Source: CAWAMR01 sp963783095
Lineage (GTDB): Bacteria > Planctomycetota > Planctomycetia > Gemmatales > Gemmataceae
Direction of reading: 5' to 3'
Assembly (NCBI GenBank): GCA_963783095.1
Contig: CAWAMR010000003.1
Location: forward strand, 558,001-622,000
DNA length: 64,000 nucleotides
In this document: piece after piece, positions 1 to 10,191 of the stretch
Position numbering within the stretch: position 1 is the stretch's first letter
Layout of the letters: the number at the start of each line of letters is the position of its first letter
The notes under the pieces: model-generated
What the model was told of the DNA's origin: nothing
Database searches by the model: none
Seen by the model: only the letters and a program-made list of their open reading frames with translations
Program-made: the position numbers and the translations under genes

Positions 1-27
1 CAAACGCTAAACAACAGGAGCACGATT

Positions 28-1572
28 ATGAATCGCAACCGCCGGGAATTTCTCGCGGAAGTGGGCAAGGGGATGCTGCTCGCCAGCGTCGGCGCGGGTC
101 TGGCTGCCGAACTGGGCCTGGCATCCGCCTTCGCCGCCGACGCTCCCGAACGATCTGCTTTTTGGCGACCGTGAGCCTTTGGTCGGACTGATGGAAGACA
201 CGCCCGCCAACAAGCTACTGCCCATTCTGGTGGAAAAGCTGAACGCCGGCACGAAACTCGACGAACTGGTGGCGGCGGCCGCCCTGGCCAACGCCCGGAA
301 GTTCGGCGGCATGGACTACGAGGGCTATCACTGCTTTCATGGCCTTGATGCCGGCCTTGCAAATGTCGCGGGAACTACCCGAAGCTCGCCGCGCTCTGCC
401 GGTGCTCAAGGTGATCCATCGAAATGCCAGCCGAATGCAAGCCAAGGGCGGCAGCAAGCAAGAGGTTCTTCATCCGATCGCGGCGGCGGAACTGCCGAAA
501 GACCGTCCCGGCAGCGAGGTTCTGCGCGAAGCCATTCGAAAACGGGATATGAATGGGGCCGAGCGCACCTTTGCTGCGCTGGCTGCGGGCACCGCCGAAG
601 ACGCCTACAACCACCTCCAATTTTGCATTGAGGACGAAGCGGACGTTCATCGCGTGGTCCTGTCCTGGCGCACCTGGGCGACATCTCGACCTGGTCGGTA
701 AGGAACATGCTCACACCATGCTCCGCCAGTCGGTCCGCTATTGCTGTGATTTCAACGCAACCGACCCGAAGGGCATTCGGATTGTGCTGCCGAAGTTGCT
801 CGAGCAATACAAATTGCTCGGCAAACAACCTGGCAACCGGAAGGCAGAGGATAAGTGGATCGATCAACTGTCGTTGACGATTTACGGTGCCAATCCCACC
901 CAGGCCGGCGAAGCCGCGGCCGAGGCGCTGGCAGAAGGCTTTTCGCCGGAAGCCGTCGGCGAAGCGATCTCGCTGGCCGCGAATCGGCTGGTATTGTGCG
1001 ATCCGGGCCGTAAAGGCAGCATGGACGGCAAGCCCGACGGTAGCGTGCATGGCAATTCCGTCGGCGTCCACGGTTCGGACGCGGCCAACGCCTGGCGCAA
1101 CATCGCACGAGTGACCAATGCCCGCAACACCTTCGCCAGCTTGATCGTGGCGGCTTTTCAGACGGCCGTCCGGCCCGAGCAAGACGCCCGGAAGCCTCCG
1201 CTGAACAATAATCCGCTGCCGCTTCCCGAGCAATTGCAAAAGATCGCTGCCAAAGACGGTGTGACGCTTCTCAAGGATGCCGAGGCCGCGATCAAGGCCA
1301 AAGACCAGGTACAAGCAGCGGCCCTGATTCATCGTTACGGCGAGCTGAAGCTTCCGGAAAGGCCGGTCTTCGACCTCATGTTGCGCTACGCCTGTAGCGA
1401 GGATGGGTCTCTGCATGCCGAGAAGTACTATCGAACCGCCAGCGAAGAGTTCGCAACGACCCGTCCGGCGTTCCGTTGGCGGCAACTGGTGGCTCTGGCC
1501 CGCGTAACCGCAAGCGAATACGGATTTGCGTCACCGGGATATTTGGAAGCGAGCAAACTGCTGAAGCTCTGA
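28..1572 (+). CDS. Tat-signal exported planctomycete protein (frameshifted)
   Basis: The gene starts at ATG 28 behind a CAGGAG ribosome binding site. The N-terminus contains NRNRREFL followed by a hydrophobic stretch and Ala-rich cleavage region, which is a twin-arginine export signal. The body is read in three frames: after about 155 the frame moves, again near 350 and again near 660, and the last 300 residues (HLDLVGKEHAHTMLRQ onward to the stop at 1572) are continuous. The mature part is mostly helical with many Ala and Leu residues, a His-rich HAHTML segment and no recognised catalytic motif. I do not recognise a named family; it resembles conserved exported proteins of planctomycetes. 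The three frame changes lie within 500 bases and are probably consensus errors. Function unknown. Confidence 0.6.
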
Positions 1573-1893
1573 GATGATTGTCAATCGTAGTTGTCGCGAA
1601 CTCATCCGGGCGTTGGTCGTCGAGAACGGGATTCGATCGGGTGGACTGGAGCGCGCAGCAGGAAACTTTGAAGCGACTGCTTCGAAAACTGGCAAAACGA
1701 CACGAAAGCCTATACACTTGATTCGCTGCCCTTCACCGTAGCTAACTTGGGACACCGTCTCGCTAAACACCTGACGTTGGCTACTAATTACGTACTCCGG
1801 TTTCATCGACCGCAGCAACTGCTCGGAAGGTCCGTCATTACCCGCCGAAAAAGTCACCTACGGTGCCTTTATCGCCAGAGCCGTTGGAGCACC
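1573..1893. other. Intergenic region with a comM-like remnant
   Basis: No gene of its own is supported here. Bases 1589-1627 match 4581-4619, inside comM, at roughly 80 percent by eye. Read on the minus strand both encode the ComM segment NARM[ST]SRQLR. The remainder is leader for the radical SAM gene, with a GGAG ribosome binding site just before the GTG start at 1894. Confidence 0.45.
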
Positions 1894-3432
1894 GTGAAAA
1901 TCGGCATTATTGAATTGATTGCTTACACCGTACCGCCGGAATGGCATGGTAGCCGGGTGGCACTAACGATGCGGAAGATGCTATACAGCGTCATGCCGCA
2001 AGTGGTGGCCGCTTGGTGCCGCTGTCGCGGGCATGTCACCCATTATGCGACCTATTATGGCCAAGCCGATCCGGCGCTCCTCCTTCCCGATGATCTGAAT
2101 ATCGTTTTTGTCTCGGCGACGACGCAGGCCAGCGGCATGGCGTACGCACTCGCTCGTTACTATCGCAAGCGGGGCGTCCGCACGGTGCTTGGCGGACCCC
2201 ATGCCAAGTGCTTCCCGGCGGATGCCTTGCGTTTTTTCGATCTGGTTGTCGGCGAATGCGACGAGAACCTGATCAACGACATTCTCGCGGATCGCTTCGA
2301 GCCACCGTTGTTCGTTTCAAGTGAACGGCCCAAATCGCTGCCGGGCATTGAGGAACGATTCGCGGACGTTTCGACCGCTGGGTTCAAGCCCGGCCGACGG
2401 GCAGGCTACAACGTCGCCGCAGTTTTCAGTAGTCTCGGGTGCCCGTATACCTGTGAATTCTGCACGGAATGGAACTCGCGCTATACCCCTTTACCGATGG
2501 ATGATCTGTCCGCGGACTTGAAGTTCATCCACCGGCGCGATCCGAATGCCTTGGTTGCTTTCCACGACCCGAACTTTGCCGTGCGGTTCGATGAAACGAT
2601 GGACGTTATCGCGGCCATCGGGCCACGACCGAATCGTTATGTGATGGAATGTTCTCTCTCCATCCTGAAAGATGATCGCCTCGCCCGGCTCAAGCAGACC
2701 AACTGTCTGTATGTCGCGCCGGGTGTGGAATCGTGGTTCGACTACGGCAATAAGTCGCTGGCCAATGGCCGTCAAGGCTCGGCCAAACTCGACTACGTGG
2801 TGGAGAGATTCAAAGCGATTCATCCGCACGTGGCTGGTTTGCAGGCGAACTTCTTGTTCGGATCCGACCAGGATAACGGTCGAGAACCTGCCGATCTGAC
2901 GATCGAATTCGCCCGCCGATTGCCGTTCGTCTGGCCGAATGTCAACATCCCGACACCCTACGGCGGCACCCCCCTATTTGATCGGTATCGCGCCGAGGGG
3001 CGGATTCTGTCCGGGATGCCTTTGGCCTGTTACTGTGCTCCCTACCTGGTGACGACCTTGAAGAACTACGATCCGGTCACCTTTTACCGCCACCTCGTCC
3101 AGATTCAGACTGCGATCACCTCCTGGCGAGCACTTGCCCGGCGCGTGGCCAGCCCAGCCTCGTTTGCCATACGGTTTGCCCAAGCCGTGCAGACGCTGTC
3201 GTTCGGCGAACAGGCCAAAGAATCGCGGACGATCCTACGTCTGCTTCAGTCGGATCGCAAGTTCCGGGCTTTCCACGAAGGTGAAAGGGTGCCTGTACCG
3301 GAGTTTTATCATCGGCAGTACGAGCGGCGACTCGGACGCTACGCGGAACTGCTCACGCGAGCAGACCGCATTCCGATACTCGATCCGGTCCCGGCAGATC
3401 GCATGCTAAAAAGGGTTGCGAAGGCGACTTAA
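1894..3432 (+). CDS. Radical SAM protein with N-terminal cobalamin-binding-like domain
   Basis: I chose the GTG at 1894 because a GGAG lies 5 bases upstream; the open frame extends to 1747 but without a better signal. Residues about 1-150 form a Rossmann-like region typical of the B12-binding domain of BchE-type radical SAM enzymes (segment RKRGVRTVLGGPHAKCFP); the DxHxxG base-off motif is not visible, as in many members. Residues 183-190 hold the cluster-binding motif C-x3-C-x2-C (GCPYTCEFC). The TIM-barrel region follows, with a variable basic C-terminus after about residue 400. About 513 residues is normal for the class. The gene is followed after 45 bases by a fatty acid hydroxylase-family gene on the same strand, so the pair may modify one lipid or isoprenoid substrate. 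The substrate cannot be told from sequence. Confidence 0.85.
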   Translation: MKIGIIELIAYTVPPEWHGSRVALTMRKMLYSVMPQVVAAWCRCRGHVTHYATYYGQADPALLLPDDLNIVFVSATTQASGMAYALARYYRKRGVRTVLGGPHAKCFPADALRFFDLVVGECDENLINDILADRFEPPLFVSSERPKSLPGIEERFADVSTAGFKPGRRAGYNVAAVFSSLGCPYTCEFCTEWNSRYTPLPMDDLSADLKFIHRRDPNALVAFHDPNFAVRFDETMDVIAAIGPRPNRYVMECSLSILKDDRLARLKQTNCLYVAPGVESWFDYGNKSLANGRQGSAKLDYVVERFKAIHPHVAGLQANFLFGSDQDNGREPADLTIEFARRLPFVWPNVNIPTPYGGTPLFDRYRAEGRILSGMPLACYCAPYLVTTLKNYDPVTFYRHLVQIQTAITSWRALARRVASPASFAIRFAQAVQTLSFGEQAKESRTILRLLQSDRKFRAFHEGERVPVPEFYHRQYERRLGRYAELLTRADRIPILDPVPADRMLKRVAKAT

Positions 3433-3477
3433 AGCAACCCCATCGTCTTCAAAGCTGCTTGATCGTGTCTCATCAGG

Positions 3478-4362
3478 ATGAGCACTATGGATCTCTTCAA
3501 GGACTCTGTGTTCATCCTGATCGGCATGCCGATCTATCTGCTTTTGATCGCATTCGAGTTGGTATGGAGTCATTTGCACGGCCGTCGCGACTACTCAATT
3601 GGCGGGACTTGTACGAACTTCTGGCTGGCGGCTATCAACGTGCTTCTCGATGTGCTCTCGAGAGGTCTCTGGCTCGTTGCCCTGACAGAGGTTTACCAAC
3701 TCCGAGTCGTACAGTTCGACTACCCTTGGGTCTACTGGCTGACCTTGCTGCTGCTGCAAGATCTACTGTTCTACTTCCTGCATCGCGTCGATCACGGGTG
3801 CCGACTATTTTGGGCCGTCCACGTTACGCATCATTCGTCCGAGGAGTTCAACTTGACAGTTGGCATCCGGCCATCGGTATTGCAGCCTGTGTACCGGTTT
3901 GCCTGGTTCCTTCCGCTGGCAATTTTGGGATCGCGGCCCGAAGACATCCTGCTGATGTACTCCGTCACGCAAATGTACGGCGTCCTGGTTCATACTCGGT
4001 GCTTTCGTAGCCTGGGTTTTCTGGAGTGGGTTCTGGTAACGCCGTCTCATCACCGTGTCCATCACGGCAGCAACCCTCCGTACCTCGATAAGAATTTCGG
4101 CATGATGTTCATTATCTGGGATCGGCTATTCGGTACGTTTCAGAAAGAGTGTGAAGAAGTGCGCTACGGGGTGATAGGTCAGAAGGCGGCCACCAGGAAC
4201 CCGCTCCGAGCCATTTTTAATGAGTGGCTTGCCATCATCCACGATCTATGCCGGCCCGCGCCGCTTCGGGAGAAAGTTTCACTGTTGTTCGGTCGACCGG
4301 GTTTGCCGAAAGCCACAAATCGAAAAACGCGAAACTTGCCGGATCACAGCGACACTCATTGA
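3478..4362 (+). CDS. Fatty acid hydroxylase / sterol desaturase family membrane protein
   Basis: A di-iron membrane oxygenase of the fatty acid hydroxylase superfamily. The three histidine boxes are present: HRVDH, HVTHHSSEEFN and HRVHHGSN, in the order and spacing usual for the family. Four or so hydrophobic segments precede and separate them. ATG 3478 opens the frame, but ATG 3487 is 8 bases after an AGGA and may be the real start. About 290 residues is the usual length. It lies directly downstream of the radical SAM gene. It ends 12 bases before the convergent comM stop. The likely reaction is O2-dependent C-H hydroxylation or desaturation of a membrane lipid; the substrate is not known. 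Confidence 0.88.
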   Translation: MSTMDLFKDSVFILIGMPIYLLLIAFELVWSHLHGRRDYSIGGTCTNFWLAAINVLLDVLSRGLWLVALTEVYQLRVVQFDYPWVYWLTLLLLQDLLFYFLHRVDHGCRLFWAVHVTHHSSEEFNLTVGIRPSVLQPVYRFAWFLPLAILGSRPEDILLMYSVTQMYGVLVHTRCFRSLGFLEWVLVTPSHHRVHHGSNPPYLDKNFGMMFIIWDRLFGTFQKECEEVRYGVIGQKAATRNPLRAIFNEWLAIIHDLCRPAPLREKVSLLFGRPGLPKATNRKTRNLPDHSDTH

Positions 4363-4373
4363 TGTCCCAAATC

Positions 4374-5909
4374 CTATCTCGCCCAGAGCCGGCGGTCCAA
4401 ACTGCGATAGCCTATCGCCTCGATCAGATGTTGCTCCTGGATCACTGCTGCATCCTCCAAATCGGCAACGGTTCGGGCCATCCTCAGGATGCGGTCGTGG
4501 GCGCGGCCGATAACCCCAAATCTTCCATCGCCGTTTGCAACAGTTTCATCGATTGCGGCGTTACCGCGCAGTGGGAACGAAGTTGACGTGAAGTCATGCG
4601 CGCGTTGGTCGTCGCGGCACTGCTTGCAAAGCGCTGTTTTTGAGTTTCTCGCGCCCGATAAACTTGTTCGCGCATGGTGTTGCTGCAAGTGCCGTCCTGA
4701 TGCGCTGCCAGTTCCTGAAAGGGAACCGAGGGAACTTCAATATGCAAATCGATTCGGTCGAGTAGCGGGCCTGAGATTTTGCCCATGTAGCGCCTCGATC
4801 TGGATGGGTGTGCATTTGCAGCGGTGTTTCGGATCGCCCATGTATCCGCATGGGCATGGATTCATCGAGGCGACCAGGATAAAACTCGCCGGAAAGGTTG
4901 TCGAATTCGTTGCGCGAAATGGTGACGCTGCCCTGCTCCAAAGGCTGCCGTAACACTTCCAGACTACGGCGATTGAATTCCGGTAGTTCGTCGAGGAAAA
5001 GCACGCCGTTATTGGCCAGACTAATTTCGCCGGGAGTTGGGATGCTCCCTCCTCCCACCATACCGGCATCGGAGATGGTGTGATGGGGCGAACGGTACGG
5101 GCGGGTCGTCAACAGCGATTCGCCTGCCGAAAGCCGCCCCGTGGCACTGTAGATTCGAGTGGTTTCCAAACTTTCGTTGGATGTCAAGGGCGGCAGAATC
5201 GTCGGCAATCGGCGGGCCAACATCGTTTTCCCGGTCCCCGGGCTTCCGATCATCAGCACATTGTGACCGCCGGCTGCGGCCACGACCAGCGCCGCGCTTG
5301 GCGAACTCCTGACCGCGAACATCCGAAAAATCAACGTCGTACTGATTCAACTTCGTCTCGATCTCGCCCATTCCGCTCGGCACGGAATCGAGTTGCAGAT
5401 GTCCCGAAAGAAGTCCCACTGCATCATTCAGAGTTGCCACGCCGAACACCGCGATTTCCGAAACGACTGCGGCCTCGCGCGAGTTCTCGACCGGAACCAA
5501 AAGTCGGCGAAATCCCTGATCGCGTGCCGTCATCGCCATCGAGAGGGCACCTTTGATCGGTCGAACCGTGCCATCGAGAGCAAGCTCTCCCACCAGGGCG
5601 CAGTCACGCAGGTGCTCCGGCAAAAGTTGACGTGTGGCGACCAACATGCCGAGGGCGATCGGCAGGTCGAATGCGCCGGCGTCCTTGCGGAGATCGGCAG
5701 GCGCGAGATTGATGACGGTTCGACCTTCAGGAAGTGCGTAATCGAGGTTGCAGAGCGCGCTCGATGCGGTGAATGCTCTCGCGAACGGCCATCTCCGGCA
5801 AACCGACGAGAACGGTCTTCGGCATCTGCGCGTAGGAATTATCAACCTCGACCTCGACGGGCACAGCGTCAATGCCGACGATCGCGAAAGTGTTGAGCTT
5901 GGCAAGCAT
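4374..5909 (-). CDS. comM: YifB/ComM family Mg-chelatase-like AAA+ ATPase (multiply frameshifted)
   Basis: The protein starts at 5909 (MLAKLNTFAIVGIDAV), the typical ComM N-terminal domain, followed by NLAPADLRKDAGAFDLP, the Walker A GSPGTGKT, Walker B LFLDELPEF, the AMNPCPCGY-type segment (SMNPCPCGYMGDP), GPLLDRIDLHIEVP and the C-terminal AIGYRSLDR at 4374. These pieces are spread over several frames, with shifts near 5750, 5290, 4920, 4780 and 4580, so at least five indels are present. The total span of 512 codons matches normal ComM length. ComM is a hexameric helicase that promotes branch migration during natural transformation in proteobacteria. Its role in planctomycetes is inferred only. 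The even spread of frameshifts across conserved motifs suggests base-calling errors, but a true pseudogene cannot be excluded. Confidence 0.88.
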
Positions 5910-6063
5910 GGGCGCCGGCCCTTGCGGAGGGGAAAGAAGAACGCACCGTCTCCGTTTTAGCCGAAAACATCACGCTTTGCAATCGGCGGCAGAGATAATC
6001 GGCGCTTGAACAGTGCCGAGAATGCTCAGCGCAGACAAGGTTACGTCGCGGCGTAGCGCTACG

Positions 6064-7832
6064 TCACGGGCCGGTCAGGTTCGTCGCGTGGTAGCCCCGA
6101 GGCAGGACTTCCTGGGCCAGTTTAACGCACTTTGCCGCGACCTCGGCCGGCGTCTTGCCGGATGTCCGCGCGGCGGTAATGATGATGGCCCGGTAGCCGT
6201 TGACACGCACCACCGTCGTGGGGCCGGACGACTTCCGGAACTTGATGAGCGAGGCGAGAAAGACCGTCTCGCCGCGTACGGAGCGGACGCTTAACATTTT
6301 CATATCTTCAATGTGACGGGTGAACTGCGGTGCCATCTGCACGTTGACCTTGAACGCCCGGCCGAACATGTGGATGTCGGTCGCGTGGACCCGGCCGAGC
6401 GACGCCTGAAGAGTGGTTAAGAGGTCGTTGAGTTCCACTCGGGACTGCGCGCACTTGTCCCGGTCGATGTCAACAATACGCTTGGGTGCCGGCGACACCG
6501 GGAAGGCAGCGGGTTGCACCACGTCCTTGTCTTTCACCAGGTTGGCAAGAACGCGCTCGGTTACTTCCAGGAACCGATTCTCAGCCCGTTCGCCCGGGTC
6601 TCTGAACTCTCCGGGGTCTAATAGGGCGATCCGAGCCGGGAACGCTTCTTCGCCAGCGGGTACGTCACCGATGCGGATCATGGTGCCCGGAACCCCGGCC
6701 AGTGCCTTGTCGATTTCGGTGACGTTTGGTCCGATCTTGGCGCACACCTTGACGAAGATCTTGGCTGCGTTCGGCTCGCGGGCGTCCGCGAACGCGAAGG
6801 TGCTCGGTTTCCCCGGCAGGCCACGGATCAGTTCCGTGGCCTTGGCAACAACCTCTTTGGTCCGCTCCACCATCGATCCTGGCGGCACCTGCACCTCGAC
6901 CGCAAGAAAGTGGTCGGCGGATCGGTCGGCCACGACGTCGAAACTAATGCCCGGCGGCAGTTCGCGGATGCTCTCGGCTCGTTTTATGAACTGGTCGGCG
7001 GTCACTGTCCCAGGCCACGCCGTGACGGCGATCAGCGCTGCCGGCTTGCCATCGACGCGGGTGAAGCCGCCAAGTTCGTGCCCAAATTGGATCTCGGCAA
7101 CATCTTTCAACCGAAGCACTTCTCCGTTCGGGGTGGCGCAGGATCACGGCCCCAAACTCTTCGGGCTTCGTCAGCTTGCCCGATGCGGTGACGGTGTACT
7201 GAAGCGCGCCGCCGATGACGCCACTGGCTCCCACCTGGGCGTTCTGCCGCCGTATTTGGTCGATCACGTCGTCAACTGACACCCCGTAGGCGCGCATCCT
7301 CTCCGGGTTCAACCAAACACGCAAGTCGGCGTCCTCGAGGCCGACGATCCGGATGTCCGTAACCCCGAAGGTGCGGGTAAACTCGGACTTCAGGTAGACA
7401 TTCGCGTAGCTCTTCAGGAAATTCTCATCGTGCTTGGGGTCTGAACTTGTGAGTGCGAGCCAGAATTGCGGCGGCCCGGCCGGTACCTTCCGCACCGATA
7501 TCCCCTGTTTCCGACAAGGCTCGGGAATCAGGGGCAAAGCAGAGGTTGACTCTGTTATGCACCCGCACCTCCGCCAGGTCCATGTCAGCCCTCGGACGGA
7601 AGTAGACGTTAAGCATGCCGGTACCATCGTTCCGCGCCTCGGACTCGATCCGGGTCATCCCCTCGACGCCGTTAATCTGCCGATATATCGGGTTGAGAAC
7701 CGTCTCGTCGAGCGTGTGGGCGTCCGCTCCGGGGCACGTCACCGTGACCCGGATGACGCCGCCCGGGGGGATGCCGGCCGACGCCGGGGCCGTAAATGCC
7801 AGAAACAGGACGGCCACTATCGCGGGTCGCAT
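6064..7832 (-). CDS. RND efflux permease homologue reduced to its periplasmic porter domains
   Basis: The N-terminus (MRPAIVAVLFLAFTAPASAG) reads as a cleavable signal peptide behind an AAGGATCC site. What follows matches the PN1/PN2 porter subdomains of AcrB-type permeases (PGADAHTLDETV, DADLRVWLNPERM, IRRQNAQVGASGVIGG, EEFGAVILRH, LKDVAEIQFG). In the continuous frame 7119-6064 the sequence then goes directly from the end of PN2 (FDVVADRSADHF, near 6910-6930) into PC1 (VEVQVPPGSMVERTKEVV) and PC2 (VDIDRDKCAQSRVELNDL), ending before the position of TM8. Both transmembrane blocks of a normal permease of about 1,050 residues are missing, leaving about 589 residues. There are two probable frameshifts, near 7520 and 7150, outside the junction. 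It follows the adaptor gene in the same direction. It cannot be a proton-driven pump alone. Confidence 0.8.
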
Positions 7833-7853
7833 GGGTTGGATCCTTGATTTAGA

Positions 7854-7986
7854 GTGTTCAGTGTTCAGTGTTCAGTGTTCAGTAAGAACCCGTGCGTTTG
7901 ACACCAGGCTCATTTGAAGAGATCGCCAGTGAAGTTCACAAGTCCATGTCTTTACTGGACACTGAACATTGAACACTGAACACTGA
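7854..7986. repeat. Inverted array of GTGTTCA heptamers
   Basis: Four perfect GTGTTCA copies (7854-7881) face a degenerate array of the complement, TGAACAC (about 7955-7986), around a 75-base centre. The arms could pair as a long hairpin. The element fills the gap between the adaptor stop and the RND gene. Two more copies occur at 11867-11962 and 17826-17940. Confidence 0.9.
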
Positions 7987-8991
7987 GCTCTAACTACTCT
8001 TTTGGCCCACCGGTAGTCTTTTCCGGCTTCCGAAATTCGCACTCGACTTTGTCGCCATCGCGGACTTGACGAAGCCCCTCAAGGATGATCCGGTCGTTCA
8101 CATCGAGCCCTTTCTTGATGATGAAGACGTCATCCAGCTCGTTCTGAACGCCAATCTCACGCTCGCGCACGACGTCATTCTTGCCGACGACATAAACGTG
8201 CCGCCGGTCGAGAATCTCGAACGTGGCTCGCTGTGGGATTACGATGGCGTTTTTCACCTTCCGGCGAATCAACACAGTGCCGGTCTGGCCGTGACGCAGC
8301 AGGAGGTCCGGATTCGAGAAGTCTGCTCGGAACGAGATGTTCCCCGTCTCGGGGTTGAAATTGCTCTCAACGGTAACGGTGTTGCCTGCATCGCGGGTGA
8401 ACTTCTTGCCGTTCGCCAGCATGAGTTCAATTCTTGAATCCGCCAGTTCGAATCGCGAAGGATCTTGATTCTTACCCTGGCCGGCCCGGTATTCGAGATA
8501 GCGGGCTTCGGGCACATGGAAGTAAACCCACATGACACTGTTATCGGATAAGGTCGTGAGTACATCCGATTCCTTAACCAGGCTGCCCTGCTGCTTTTGG
8601 AGGCGGCCAAGAAGCCCGTCGAACGGTGCCCTAACTGTCGTAAAGGCCAAGTCCGCCTGCGCAAGTTTTGCTTTGGCCTGGGCCTTCGCAAGCTTGGCTT
8701 CGAACAGCTTGACTTCATTCGCGGAGACCGTTTTGTTGTCGAATAGTCTTTTCGTGTTGGCAAGCTCAAGTTGAGCAAGCTGGACCTCGGCCATTTCGGC
8801 ATCGAGCTTGGCCTTGTAGAGGACTGGGGTGATCTGGAAAAGCACATCTCCCTTTTTCACCGCCTGGCCCTCCCGGACCGGGATCGGTCCGAGATAGCCG
8901 GTCAACAGGGTACAAACTTCGATGTGGCGCTGCGCACGGATCAAGCCGGCGTATTGTTGAGTGACAACAACATCCGTGGCCAGGGGGCTAG

Positions 8992-10017
8992 GCAGTGTTG
9001 ACATTCGCTCAGGCAATTTACGGAACCTGCGAAAGGAGGCTTCGTCGGCCGCGAGATTTCGCCGCTTCCTTGATCGTTAAGGGCTTCCCATTGTACGAAA
9101 AATATTCCACGCAGTTTCGGCATAGGTAAAGCTATTTCGCCTCGCCGGATTCCTACGATTGGTTGGCAGCCATGACGGTTGCCTTCAATCATGGAACCGA
9201 ACACGCGAGGCTTGATACCCATGCTGCGACGACACGAAATCAGTGATGAGCAATGGAACATTATCAAGGACCACTTGCCGGGCAAGGAAGGCGATCCCGG
9301 TGCGACCGCTAAGGATAATCGCCTGTTCATCAACGCCATCTTTTGGATCGCCAAGACCGGCGCTCCTTGGCGTGATTTGCCGGAACGGTTCGGCCCGTGG
9401 AACAGCATGTTTCAGAGATTCAATCGCTGGTGCAAGAATGGCGTGTTCCCCAAAATCATGGATCTGTTGAAAGATCCCGACGTCGAAGTTTTGATGGTGG
9501 ATTCCACGGTAATTCGTGCCCATCAGCATTCCGCAGGTGCCAAGGGCAGCAACGCCGAGGCCGAGTGCCTGGGACGCTCGCGCGGCGGATTCAGCACGAA
9601 GATTCACGTTTCGTGCAATGGTGTCGGCGAGCCTGTGAAGATTCTTCTGACGCCGGGCCAAAATCATGATGTCAAACAAGGACCGGCTCTGCTGGAAGGC
9701 AGCGATCCACAGAAAGTTCTCGCCGACAAGGGCTATGACAGCGACGAGTTCGTGGCGACGATCGAAGCGAAGGGCGCGGAAGCAGTCATTCCGCCGCGCA
9801 GCAATCGCGTCGAACCACGCGAATACGACACAGAGACCTATAAGCAACGCAACATCGTGGAGCGGATGATCAATATCATGAAACAGTCCCGCCGAGTGGC
9901 AACGCGCTACGAGAAAACGGCACGAAATTTTCTGGGATTCGTGGCTTTCACCGCGCTCGTGACGCTGTTAACCTAAACCCAGCCTCTCCAGTTTCACGGC
10001 TGGAATGTCAACACTAC
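8992..10017 (+). mobile_element. Complete IS5-family insertion sequence (1,026 bp)
   Basis: The ends are imperfect inverted repeats: GCAGTGTTGACATTC on the left and, read inward from the right, GTAGTGTTGACATTC. A CTAG target duplication flanks them at 8988-8991 and 10018-10021. It carries one intact transposase. It sits in the 5' third of the adaptor gene in opposite orientation. The perfect duplication and intact transposase suggest a recent insertion. The 230 bases before the transposase hold no gene. Confidence 0.93.
9221..9976 (+). CDS. IS5-family transposase (DDE)
   Basis: The start at ATG 9221 gives the typical IS5-family beginning (MLRRHEISDEQWNIIKDHLP); the frame also opens upstream at 9179. 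The DDE residues are visible: the first Asp in LMVDSTVIRAHQHS, the second in LADKGYDSDEF and the Glu in NIVERMINIMKQSRR, followed by the C-terminal Y-x-K-TARNFLGFV region. The whole gene is in one frame and about 251 residues long, a usual size for single-frame members of the family. It is likely active for cut-and-paste or copy-out transposition within 8992-10017. Confidence 0.95.
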   Translation: MLRRHEISDEQWNIIKDHLPGKEGDPGATAKDNRLFINAIFWIAKTGAPWRDLPERFGPWNSMFQRFNRWCKNGVFPKIMDLLKDPDVEVLMVDSTVIRAHQHSAGAKGSNAEAECLGRSRGGFSTKIHVSCNGVGEPVKILLTPGQNHDVKQGPALLEGSDPQKVLADKGYDSDEFVATIEAKGAEAVIPPRSNRVEPREYDTETYKQRNIVERMINIMKQSRRVATRYEKTARNFLGFVAFTALVTLLT

Positions 10018-10191
10018 CTAGTGACCACGACCTTCGGGGGCGCGTCGGGCGGACGCTCCTCCTTTTGAGCAGCAACTGTCGATTGGGCGGATCGGAAAAC
10101 CAGCGAGGCAATCAAAACAAACATCAAGGAGCGCATCGTAAACCCTCTGGCCATGGCACCACGGTAGTATTTCTCCACATGCAGACAGGAA

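Larger units (their letters stand above)
7994..10136 (-). pseudogene. RND periplasmic adaptor subunit (AcrA/HlyD-like), interrupted by an IS element
   Basis: The 5' part (10018-10136) starts at ATG 10136 behind AGAGGG and encodes a signal peptide (MRSLMFVLIASLVF) ending ...PPKVVVT. The 3' part (7994-8991) continues with SPLATDVVVTQQYAG, the biotinyl-lipoyl-like domain (PVREGQAVKKGDVLFQI), a coiled-coil hairpin, the second lipoyl half (AQADLAFTTVRAPFDGLLGR), beta-barrel and membrane-proximal domains. Removing the IS and one copy of CTAG restores one reading frame of 370 residues (KVVVT-S-PLATD), a normal adaptor length. Translation from an ATG inside the IS end (9016) could still yield a signal-less protein. 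It lies upstream of the porter-domain gene, so the pair formed an efflux-type operon that is probably disabled by the insertion. Confidence 0.9.

Noticed and set aside
406..1485. Long minus-strand open frame opposite the Tat-signal protein
   Set aside because: It is a shadow of the plus-strand gene: Arg/Gly/His-rich composition, no start signal, and the plus frame has a signal peptide and ribosome binding site.
6064..7832. RND gene as a simple frameshifted full-length permease
   Set aside because: The junction between PN2 and PC1 lies inside one continuous frame, and there is no space for membrane helices in any frame before or after.
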